A stretch of 64,000 nt of DNA from Paraburkholderia bannensis (lineage in GTDB: Bacteria > Pseudomonadota > Gammaproteobacteria > Burkholderiales > Burkholderiaceae), in contig NZ_JACHBW010000006.1 of assembly GCF_014200455.1 (NCBI RefSeq), positions 62,001 through 126,000 on the forward strand. The letters are read 5' to 3'. The position numbers and the translations under genes are program-made. This document shows positions 55,648 through 63,104 of this stretch, in pieces. A model generated the notes under the pieces. The model ran no database searches. It had not been told where the DNA came from and worked only from the letters and a program-made list of their open reading frames with translations. The stretch's first letter is position 1. Every line of letters begins with the position of its first letter.

Positions 55648-55938
55648 TCAGGTAAGTTCCAGTTCCCGTTGCATAAACAGCCGGGTGGTCCCCTGCGTGC
55701 GCCTCTCGCATTTCGATGAAACGCCTGATTTTTGTATCGACGAATCGACGCGACGGGTAGCCGTCGTAATGACTATGGCCTCGAAACAACCCGCCTGAAT
55801 CCAGCGCAACGGGTTGAACATCTCACGCAGTTCGTGTCGGCGCTGTGGAGCATCTTTGTGCATCAAAGTCAGATACGGAGCCGCAAAGCTCCATTCTTCG
55901 TCGGACACGTCCGTCGGGTAAGGTTGGCGTTTTGCCAT
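55648..55938 (-). pseudogene. IS5-family transposase remnant with internal deletion
   Basis: The N-terminus AKRQPYPTDVSDEEWSFAAP then LREMFNPLRWI is that of IS5/IS1031-type transposases. After LRWI the sequence jumps to QAGCFEAIV, which normally lies some 40 residues further on, and then loses similarity. No catalytic DDE residues remain and no terminal inverted repeats were recognised. It marks the edge of the degraded 55.6-57.8 kb segment. Confidence 0.7.
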
Positions 55939-55980
55939 CCGCCCAGGATACCAGGTCTGGCCGTAAGTGCCTGACTGGCT

Positions 55981-57214
55981 CTAGAATCGCCGTTTCTTTA
56001 GCGTATAAGCGAACAGCGCATATTGCGTGTTCGTATCAGGATCAAAATATCCGCCTTGGGCGGCCCCATCGTTCAGGTCTTTCCATGATCTTCTGAAGTC
56101 CTGACTAATGAAGGTGAGGTAACGTGGCGCACCATCGCCCGTCGCATCTGTCGCATAGGCCAGCAGCACACCTTGCTGACCTACGCTGAGCCCATCAAGC
56201 ATCAAGTGCTCATCAAACGTGTGCAACTGCTGCACAACGGGTCGCTGGCCGTTCCGCCATGTTGAGAGTGCGCCTGTCCGATACCCCTTGTCGCTCGGAT
56301 CATCCCAATTGCGCGGCGCACCTAATCGGGATAACACCTACAGCGAATAGCCTCCGGTCATTTCCGGTGGCGATTGCAGATCAACTACCGTTTGGTTCGG
56401 CAGCACGACATCCTGCTCAAAATTGGATTGGTTCCAGTCCATCCGGTAAATAAGGCTGGACGCTTTGACATCGCCCAATTGTTCGACATGGTAGGCAACG
56501 CGCAGCATGCCGTAGGGGCCGAGATTCACCGCGTCAAATGTCTTGCGGGGCTTGCCAACATCGGCGAGTGGCGGCACTTTAACTTCATGCCATGACTGAC
56601 CACCGTCAGCCGTGCGCCAGACGTGAGGCCCCCATCCAATCGCATAGCCACGCTGCGGGTCAAGAAACAACAATTGCCCGATTTTATGGTCCGCTTGCCA
56701 GTTCAGTTGCGTCCAGTTCTGGCCGCCGTCGCTCGACCGCCATAGTTTTGTAATTTGCGGTGCCAGCCCGTCCGAGCGGCGAGGAGCTTTGTAATCCATC
56801 CAACCGGTGGCGATATACAGTGTGCCCCAGTCTTTCGAATACCACCAAGCGGCTTCCTGACCTTGTTGATGGAATGTCCGCTTCAACCCGCCCTCGATTG
56901 TCCCCTGTAGAAAATTCACGGTTGATCGGTTTAGGCGCTCGCCTGAGTCGTCCATCCATGGTTCGGTTGGCTCCGCCACCTGTGGGTCCTTCAATTGGCT
57001 CGCCAGCTTAAAAGTGATTTCTGGACCAGCAAGCTTGAGGCTAATCACCCGGTTGTCGCGAATGCGAAATTCACCGCCACCGTATGGCTCGTCGCCCTTC
57101 GCAAAAGTGGTCGTAACTGTTTCCCAGCCAGTCATGCATTGTAAATGCATAGGTTATCGCGGCCACCAAAGCGAGGCCACCCAATAGCGTTTTCCAGCGT
57201 TTCGCCTTTTGCAT
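55981..57214 (-). pseudogene. BNR-repeat immunity-like protein, disrupted
   Basis: Starts at ATG 57212-57214: QKAKRWKTLLGGLALVAAIT, a membrane anchor. A frameshift between about 57100 and 57130 moves the frame to GDEPYGGGEFRIRDNRV. Two BNR/sialidase-type blade motifs follow (SSDGGQNWTQLNW, TADGGQSWHEVKV), then an in-frame TAG at 56338-56340 precedes the last 119 codons (RLGAPRNWDDPSDKGYRTGA). An anchored periplasmic beta-propeller of this size resembles immunity proteins of type VI lipase effectors; that role is inference. The DNA is AT-richer than its surroundings. Confidence 0.6.
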
Positions 57215-57375
57215 GTAACTTTGCCAACAGGCGACCAAGTGCCTTGCCGACCGGGTCGTCCATATCAGAATTGTTAATCATATTGGGCAAAACCACCTTG
57301 CTTGCGGGGTTCAATTCAACGAGCAACACACTCATATCAATCGACTGCGCGTCGCCCTGGATAATGGCGACTCAG
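57132..57375 (-). pseudogene. 3' remnant of an unknown gene overlapping the BNR pseudogene
   Basis: Minus-strand frame reading AIIQGDAQSIDMSVLLVELN, PASKVVLPNMINN and DDPVGKALGRLLAKLHAKGE up to the stop at 57132; an in-frame stop upstream at about 57374 cuts it off. It overlaps the 5' end of the BNR pseudogene in another frame, as an effector gene would overlap its immunity gene. The family is not recognised. Confidence 0.35.
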
Positions 57376-57720
57376 TAGGCCAGACCAGTGAGCGTAACCG
57401 TCAAGACATCGTTGCAGCAAAACAAAGGGGCACCACCTTCGTCATAATTTACAAGAACGCTCACGGGGGTTGTGAAGAGAATCACGAGGAAGACCTCGCG
57501 AAACGGCGCCTACACGCAGAAGCTCTTGATCTACTGCATAGATATAAAGTGGACGGCACGTCGCTAACGAAGCCAGACGCCCGAGACGAATATACACGCC
57601 TGGAACGCGGGTGGACTCGGGCATGCCGAGCCATAAACTTCAATCGCGTCGGTGACGTGCTTCAAGACGAGGCCGAATATGCCGCTGAATGGTGCATTGC
57701 TATTGCAACGAGTTGGATAG
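57328..57720 (+). pseudogene. Internal fragment of an unknown gene
   Basis: Plus-strand frame without a start, reading SVGQTSERNRQDIVAAKQRG, TFVIIYKNAHGGCEENHEED, and KVDGTSLTKPDARDEYTRLE, then losing meaning where an alcohol dehydrogenase tail begins at about 57720. It looks like real protein but no family is recognised. It has neither start nor natural end, so it is a fragment. Confidence 0.35.
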
Positions 57721-57721
57721 C

Positions 57722-57811
57722 AAGTCTGCGCTGGAGCGCGCGGCCTACGCTCGCCGGCGGATGGAGTCGTCGGCGAACGTCGGCAAAATCATCCTGACGA
57801 CCGGTCTTTGA
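57722..57811 (+). pseudogene. C-terminal tail of a zinc-type alcohol dehydrogenase/quinone oxidoreductase
   Basis: The last 29 codons read LERAAYARRRMESSANVGKI ILTTGL before a stop at 57809-57811, matching the conserved C-terminus (AHRRMESS..GKIVLT) of MDR-family quinone oxidoreductases. Everything upstream is lost at the junction with unrelated DNA, showing that an insertion or deletion replaced the gene body. Confidence 0.6.
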
Positions 57812-57841
57812 CCGGCAGAGGCGCGCGTGGCGCGCAAAGCG

Positions 57842-58114
57842 CTAGGCCGCCGGGCAGCCCAGCGCCTCCTCCACGATGCGCCGCCCCACGCTGTAGCCGC
57901 GCATCAGCGCATCGACCTCGGTCACGAACCAGCGGTCGCCGAGGTCGGTGAGGCGCATTTGCGGGAAGCACGGCTCCTGGCGGTCCGATTTGTAAATCGA
58001 CACCATGGCGACGTAGCCGCTGTCTGCCATCCGCATTTTGCGCTGCACCGGTTCCGGGATCGAATCGGTGCTGACTCGAATGGCATATCCCATGTAATCG
58101 TAATTGCGTTCCAT
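57842..58114 (-). CDS. Conserved small hypothetical protein
   Basis: 90 residues from the ATG at 58112-58114 (an in-frame extension to 58141 has no better start). Begins ERNYDYMGYAIRVSTDSIPE and ends YSVGRRIVEEALGCPAA. It is soluble, without signal peptide. Codon usage matches the core genome. No function is recognised. Confidence 0.55.
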   Translation of the reverse strand: MERNYDYMGYAIRVSTDSIPEPVQRKMRMADSGYVAMVSIYKSDRQEPCFPQMRLTDLGDRWFVTEVDALMRGYSVGRRIVEEALGCPAA

Positions 58115-58680
58115 GCCTGTGTGTTCTCCGTGCCTATCCATCTATTTTCTGGTTAACGAGCAGCGCCAGAAAAAGTTGATAGCAAAAGATGTGCCCCGAT
58201 TTCTTTGCGCGATCAGACTCCTTTCTTTGCATTTCTAGGGAGCGTCAGTTCGAATTAGCGAGCTTTTCCCCAGACGATTGATTCCGGATGCCGTTCCGGA
58301 TGGTCGGCCAGCGAGTTGATGCTGACGAGCGTTCGTTTCAACTGCGCCAGGGCTTGGTGACCATCCGATTGCAAGGGGGAGTCCACGTGCAGCGTCGCGC
58401 GTGCCGCCGTAAGGGAATGCGATTCGCCGGTCGTGAACGTGATGCAGAGCTCCGGCCCGCGCATCAGGGCGAGATACGCGGGCGCGCCCTTGACGGCAAA
58501 TACGACAAGCGCGGCTAGCCACCCTGCGCGCAACCGGCTGTTCGACCGTTTGCTGGATGAGGATGGCTGGAAGGCGTTGCAACTGAAGAAGAAAGGGAAA
58601 TGAATGTGCGGCGCGCATGCAAGCGTGTTTCGGCCTGAAATAGCGATCCCGCCGCCGCATTCAGGTACGATGGGAAGACG
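58115..58680. other. 566-bp region without a secure gene
   Basis: TTTTCTGG/CCAGAAAA (about 58144-58172) may be a hairpin. A minus-strand frame from 58464 to 58255 (69 residues, RGPELCITFTTGESHSLTAA then NSLADHPERHPESIVW) looks protein-like but lacks a ribosome binding site. A plus-strand tail ending at about 58603 (RNRLFDRLLDEDGWKALQLK) could be the end of a broken gene. Neither can be called with confidence. Confidence 0.3.
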
Positions 58681-59034
58681 ATGAATACCACCCTGGGGTC
58701 TCTCATGGACACGCCTTCTCGCGAGCCGCATGATATTGCTGTCGAAGCACTCTCGACGCTATCGGAGTATCTCGAACGCTCGCTGGATAAGGGCGCCAGT
58801 CTGATCGTGGTGCGCTCCCAGCCCGATCGCAGCGACATCTATCTGGGCGATGCCGGCGAAGCGCAGGAAGAATGGACGCGCTGCGGTTTCGTCCGCAATT
58901 CGCTGGTGGCCGAGATCCTTGGCGCGACCCAGGCGGGACTCAATTCCTTGTCGATCGACGGGCAGACCTACCGCTTCGTACGCACGTTTACACAAGTCGC
59001 CGAGCACGGCGCAATCGTCTTCTCCGCTGCATAG
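58681..59034 (+). CDS. Conserved small hypothetical protein
   Basis: 117 residues from the ATG at 58681, preceded by GGGAAG (ATG 58705 is alternative). It reads DIAVEALSTLSEYLERSLDK, then SLIVVRSQPDRSDIYLGDAG and ends HGAIVFSAA, a small alpha/beta protein with no signal peptide. No function is recognised. It lies 95 bp before fucU on the same strand. Confidence 0.55.
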   Translation: MNTTLGSLMDTPSREPHDIAVEALSTLSEYLERSLDKGASLIVVRSQPDRSDIYLGDAGEAQEEWTRCGFVRNSLVAEILGATQAGLNSLSIDGQTYRFVRTFTQVAEHGAIVFSAA

Positions 59035-59129
59035 GAAGGTCTGGACAAGCGCGCAAAAAACAGTAATCCGAACCATTTTCGACGACGATCCCGGACGCGC
59101 TCACGCGTCTGTGACAAGGAGAAGACCTG

Positions 59130-59594
59130 GTGCTGAAGAATCTCGATCCGCTGCTCAATCCCGATGTTTTGCACGCGCTCGCCGCCATGGGACACGGCGA
59201 CGAAGTGGTGATCTGCGACGCCAATTTTCCCGCCGACGCCGTCGCGCGCCACTCGGTGCTGGGCCGCCTGCTGCGTCTGGACGGGGTGGATTCGCCGCGT
59301 GCGGTGCGAGCCGTGCTTTCGGTGCTGCCGCTCGATCGTTTCGTCGATCATCCGGCGCTGCGCATGGAAGTGGTCGGCGATGCGCAGACGCTGCCCGCCG
59401 TGCAGCGCGAGGCGCAACGCGAGGTCGACGATGCCGAAGGCCGCGCGGTGCCGTTCGCTTCGCTCGAACGCTTTGCGTTTTACGAGCGCGCGCGCCACGC
59501 CTACTGCGTGATCGCAACAGGCGAGGCGCGCGGCTACGGCTGCTTCGTCTTCAAGAAGGGCGTCCTGCTGGCGGCGGACGTGCCGCACGCATAG
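59130..59594 (+). CDS. fucU: FucU/RbsD-family sugar mutarotase
   Basis: 154 residues from a GTG with AAGGAG upstream. DPLLNPDVLHALAAMGHGDE then VVICDANFPA holds the active-site His (about 22) and Asp; the C-terminal YGCFVFKKGV completes the active site of the neighbouring subunit in the ring. It interconverts anomers of L-fucose or D-ribose. No sugar transporter or kinase is adjacent. It is closer to FucU than RbsD in length. Confidence 0.85.
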   Translation: MLKNLDPLLNPDVLHALAAMGHGDEVVICDANFPADAVARHSVLGRLLRLDGVDSPRAVRAVLSVLPLDRFVDHPALRMEVVGDAQTLPAVQREAQREVDDAEGRAVPFASLERFAFYERARHAYCVIATGEARGYGCFVFKKGVLLAADVPHA

Positions 59595-59616
59595 CGCCAG
59601 TTCATCTCCAGTACTC

Positions 59617-59946
59617 TCACGCCGCGCCTTCGAGCACCTCGGTCGCGCGGTGCGGCTGCTCCACCTGATCGACGAGAAACACGTCTCCACGCGCGTGCCG
59701 CGTGCGCAGCGGCAAGATCGCCTGATAGGCCGGGGAGCGATACCACGCGCGCGCCGTCTCGCGATCGGCGAATTCAAGCACGATCAGATCGCCGCTGAAG
59801 CGACCTTCGAGCCGCTCCACGGGGCCGCCGTGCAGGAGGAAACGCCCGCCGTATGGCGCGAGCGTTGCATCGATTTTTTCCAGATACTCGACGATATCGG
59901 CGCAGAGATCGACTTCGTGCAGATGGCCGATGGCATAGGTCGTCAT
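59617..59946 (-). CDS. DUF1330-family protein
   Basis: 109 residues from the ATG at 59944-59946. TTYAIGHLHEVDLCADIVEY, then GGRFLLHGGPVERLEGRFSG and LIVLEFADRETARAWYRSPA, is the complete DUF1330 ferredoxin-like dimeric alpha/beta barrel. Function unknown. It converges with fucU, the stops only 22 bp apart. Confidence 0.87.
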   Translation of the reverse strand: MTTYAIGHLHEVDLCADIVEYLEKIDATLAPYGGRFLLHGGPVERLEGRFSGDLIVLEFADRETARAWYRSPAYQAILPLRTRHARGDVFLVDQVEQPHRATEVLEGAA

Positions 59947-60117
59947 GATGATCCTCGCTTGGGTGATGCCCGGGTGGTGGGTCAAGAGCGAGGATAGGGC
60001 GGCGTGCAAACCGGATCGATTACCTCAGACATAATGAGCCAGATTGAAATGCTGTCGTAACAAAATCGTCACATAAATCGCCGCTTTAATTATTTTTCAA
60101 TGGGCTGCAAAAAACGC

Positions 60118-60146
60118 TTGCCAACGCTAGGGGAAAACCCTAAAAT
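60118..60146 (+). promoter_or_regulatory. Promoter of the predicted small RNA
   Basis: -35 TTGCCA (60118-60123), exact 17-base spacer, -10 TAAAAT (60141-60146). The spacer contains GGGGAAAACCC, a small palindrome. Transcription would start near 60153. Confidence 0.65.
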
Positions 60147-60152
60147 TAAATC

Positions 60153-60211
60153 GTCTCCTCCATGTCTCCTCCTGATATGGATTTAGCCCGCCCACTTAGG
60201 CGGGCTTTTTC
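60153..60211 (+). ncRNA. Predicted small RNA with two anti-Shine-Dalgarno motifs
   Basis: About 58 nt from the predicted start to the end of an intrinsic terminator (AGCCCGCC/GGCGGGCT at 60185-60206, then TTTTTC). The 5' part carries GTCTCCTCC and GTCTCCTCC again, 14 bases apart, complementary to ribosome binding sites (GGAGG). No reading frame with a ribosome binding site fits. Its features resemble CCUCCUCC-loop regulatory RNAs of proteobacteria. The start point is inferred from the promoter. Confidence 0.6.
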
Positions 60212-60377
60212 TTTTCGGGCACCGGAATTCGCGCATGCGCTGCATGCCCGCCCAGGGTCCAGCCTGATCTGCGGCTTGCGTTGACTACCCGGCATCGCGA
60301 GTAAAATAAGAAGATCGCCGCGCCGCGCGCGAACACCCCGCGACACGCCGACCAGACAACGCCTCTTGACCGCTCCG

Positions 60378-60620
60378 ATGAAACCGTCTTCCGCGCAGGA
60401 ACCCAAGCAGAAAGCCGGGGAGAAAGGCCGGCGCAAACCGCCGCCGCCCTGGCTGCTGAACACGCTGACCGCGCTCGTGGGCATTCTCACGCTCGCGCTG
60501 GGCGTGGGCTGGCTGATCCGCAGCTGGATCGTCGATATGGAGATTCCTTACTTCGCGATCCCGCTCGTCATGTGCGTGCCGGTGATCGTCGCGGTGGCGT
60601 TCCGCAACTTCTGGGACTGA
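60378..60620 (+). CDS. Small two-helix membrane protein
   Basis: 80 residues from ATG 60378 (TTG 60366 is an alternative). A basic, Pro/Lys-rich N-terminus (QKAGEKGRRKPPPPW) precedes two membrane helices (LLNTLTALVGILTLALGVGW and PYFAIPLVMCVPVIVAVAFR). The N-terminus is probably cytoplasmic. No family recognised. It is downstream of the predicted small RNA and not in an operon. Confidence 0.6.
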   Translation: MKPSSAQEPKQKAGEKGRRKPPPPWLLNTLTALVGILTLALGVGWLIRSWIVDMEIPYFAIPLVMCVPVIVAVAFRNFWD

Positions 60621-60665
60621 CGCGCGGCGTCAGCCCGAATCACCACCGTTCAACCGGCCTCCCGT

Positions 60666-62819
60666 TCAGGAGGCCGCGCCAAACCTTTCTTCGCACGCCT
60701 GCCGCACGCGCTCGATCGCGGTGCTCCAGGTATCCTTGCCCGTCTGGCGGAAAATCCGCACATTGCCCGGATACCACGGTGAGTCTTCGCGTGTTTCGAG
60801 CCAGCGCCAGTCCACATCGCGACGCGGCAGCATCACCCAGCATGGTTTGCCGAGGGACGCGGCCAGATGGGCGGTCGAGGTATCCACGCAGATCAGCAGA
60901 TCGAGCTGCGAGAGGATGGCTGCCGTATCGACAAAATCGGCGACGTCGCTGCCCAGATGCAGCAAGGGTTGATCCGATCCCGCTTTCTGCGCCGCGCGTG
61001 CTTCGTCCTCCCCAGCGCCTTTCTGCAGGCTCACGAATTTCAGGCCCGGCACGCTCCAGAGCGGTGCGAGCGCCGCAAGCGAAGGAATCGAGCGATTGAA
61101 ATCGTTGTGATGTTTGGGGTTGCCGCGCCACACCAGGCCAACGCGCGGACCCGCGCCCAGCGCGGCCAGACGTGTGCCCCAATACTCGATGCGAGCGGGA
61201 TCGACGTTGAAGCGGGTTGGCTCGGGCGTGGTCTCCAGCGTGGTGCCCATGCGCAGTGGCAGGCTCAACGGACTGGCCCAGTAGTCGAACTCCTGCGCGC
61301 GCGCGGTGGCTTCGGCGTGCGTAAGCAGCGTATCGATGCCTTCGACGCCCGCGAGGATGCAGTGCAGCGCCTCGACGCCGCCAAACGCAACGTGCGCCGC
61401 GCCCTGCGCCTTGAGCAGGCGCGCATAGCGCGAAAACTGGATCATGTCGCCCAGGCCGTCCTCCTGCCACAGCAGCAGCGACTTGCCGGCGATCGGTTCG
61501 CCTTGCCAGTGCGGGCAGCTCAGCATGCGACGCGAGGCGTAATGCACGAAGCCATTATTTTCGTAGCGGCGTTCGTAGAGCTGCCAGCCTTCCTCGTAGC
61601 GGCCCATGGTGATGAGCAGGGTGGCCAGGCGGAACAGCGCGTCGCCGTAATCGGGGTCGAGTTCGAGCGCCCGGCGGTACGCCGCCACGGACGCGTCCAG
61701 CGCGCCCTGTTCCTTGAGCACGCTGCCCATGTTGAAGTGCGCGAGCGCCAGATCGCCGTTCTGCGCGAGCGCTTGCGCAAAAGTTTCGTGCGCTTCGTCG
61801 ATGCGGTCCAGCGCGCACAGCACGGAACCGAGGTTGTTGAAAATCTCGGCGCGGCCGGGCGACAGGCGCAGCGCGACGCGATAGCTGGTTTCGGCTTCCG
61901 GATAGCGTTCGAGCCGCTGCAACGCCACGCCCAGGTTGTAGTGCGCCTCGGCGTGATCGGGGCGCAGCATGATGGCCTTGCGATAGAACTGCTCGGCCTC
62001 GGCGTAGCGCTGCAGATCGGTCAGCACGCAGCCCAGGTTGTTGAGCGCTTCGACGTAATCGGGGCGGATCTGGATCGCCAGACGGCAGGACAGCTCCGCC
62101 TCGATGTAACGGCGCTGCGCCTTGAGCAGCGCGCCGTAGTTGTTGAGCGCCTCGGGATAATGGGGCTCGGCGAGCAGCGCCTGACGGTAAGCCTCTTCGG
62201 CTTCTTCGGTGCGGCCCCGCTCGCGCAGCACATTGCCCAGGTTGTTGTGCGCGCGCGCGAAGTTCGGATTGAGCGCGAGCGCGGCGCGGTAGGCCGCTTC
62301 GGCCTCGTCGTGACGGCCCAGTTCGTGCAGCAGGATGCCCAGGTTGTAATGCGCGTCGAGGTGCGCCGGCTGGCGCGCGAGCGCCGTGCGATAGGCGTCT
62401 TCGGCTTCCAGGTGGCGGCCGAGCCGGTGCAGCACGACGCCCAGATTGCCGTGCGCGTCGGCGTGGACCGGGTTGACGTCCAGCAGGCGGCGCCAGACCG
62501 CCTCGGCGGCGGCCAACTGGCCGAGCGCCGTCAGCATCGCGGCGAGGCCGTGATAGGCCTCCTCGAAAGCCGGGCGCGCCGCGATGCAGCGCTGCCAGAG
62601 CGCATGCGCGACATCGGTCTTGCCCGAACCCATCGCGGCGAGCGCGGCGACATTGAGCGCATCGACGCGCGCGGCATCGTCTTCGTCCTCGTCCGCCGGA
62701 CTGCCGACGAGCGGCGCAAGCATCTCGAACGCATCGGCGAAGCGGCCCTGCGCGCAAAGCGCGCTGGCTTCCTGCTGGCGGTCGGGATGAAGAGGCGTGT
62801 CGGTTGTCGTCGAATTCAC
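60666..62819 (-). CDS. TPR-repeat protein with C-terminal glycosyltransferase (GT9/GT41-like) domain
   Basis: 717 residues. About ten consecutive tetratricopeptide repeats from residue 80 to 430 (for example AHYNLGILLHELGRHDEAEA) lead into a GT-B-like C-terminal domain with RVGLVWRGNPKHHNDFNRSI near 535 and DLLICVDTSTAHLAASLGKP near 640, the nucleotide-sugar site of heptosyltransferase/OGT-like enzymes. Such fusions glycosylate proteins such as flagellin or adhesins, or act in polysaccharide synthesis. No target is adjacent. Confidence 0.87.
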   Translation of the reverse strand: MNSTTTDTPLHPDRQQEASALCAQGRFADAFEMLAPLVGSPADEDEDDAARVDALNVAALAAMGSGKTDVAHALWQRCIAARPAFEEAYHGLAAMLTALGQLAAAEAVWRRLLDVNPVHADAHGNLGVVLHRLGRHLEAEDAYRTALARQPAHLDAHYNLGILLHELGRHDEAEAAYRAALALNPNFARAHNNLGNVLRERGRTEEAEEAYRQALLAEPHYPEALNNYGALLKAQRRYIEAELSCRLAIQIRPDYVEALNNLGCVLTDLQRYAEAEQFYRKAIMLRPDHAEAHYNLGVALQRLERYPEAETSYRVALRLSPGRAEIFNNLGSVLCALDRIDEAHETFAQALAQNGDLALAHFNMGSVLKEQGALDASVAAYRRALELDPDYGDALFRLATLLITMGRYEEGWQLYERRYENNGFVHYASRRMLSCPHWQGEPIAGKSLLLWQEDGLGDMIQFSRYARLLKAQGAAHVAFGGVEALHCILAGVEGIDTLLTHAEATARAQEFDYWASPLSLPLRMGTTLETTPEPTRFNVDPARIEYWGTRLAALGAGPRVGLVWRGNPKHHNDFNRSIPSLAALAPLWSVPGLKFVSLQKGAGEDEARAAQKAGSDQPLLHLGSDVADFVDTAAILSQLDLLICVDTSTAHLAASLGKPCWVMLPRRDVDWRWLETREDSPWYPGNVRIFRQTGKDTWSTAIERVRQACEERFGAAS

Positions 62820-63054
62820 GGTGAGGCCGGGGAGAATGGTGGACGGTGAAATCTTAAGGCAGGGCGGGCGACGCCAACGGGCCGATTAGAGCAGGCCGTG
62901 TGCGCTTATTCCGGCAATGAAGCCTTCAAAGCAGTTACGTTGGGCGGGCTGATCCGGCGCTTTCTGCGCTTTCCGTACTGTAAGGCGCTGTGGCCGCGTC
63001 CGGCTGCTTCGGGCGGTCCGCGCTATGCTTGGCGCAGGCAATGTCCTGAAATCT

Positions 63055-63084
63055 CCCGATACCACCCGATACCACCCGATACCT
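63055..63084. repeat. 10-bp tandem repeat upstream of the aldo/keto reductase gene
   Basis: CCCGATACCA repeated three times (the third diverges at its end), finishing about 10 bp before the AAGGAG ribosome binding site. It may affect leader structure or be an iterated regulator site. Confidence 0.6.
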
Positions 63085-63104
63085 CGATCAAGAAGGAGCA
63101 TTGG

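Noticed and set aside
63055..63084. CRISPR-like repeat
   Set aside because: Units are 10 bp and contiguous without spacers; no cas genes are present. No CRISPR array was seen anywhere in the window.
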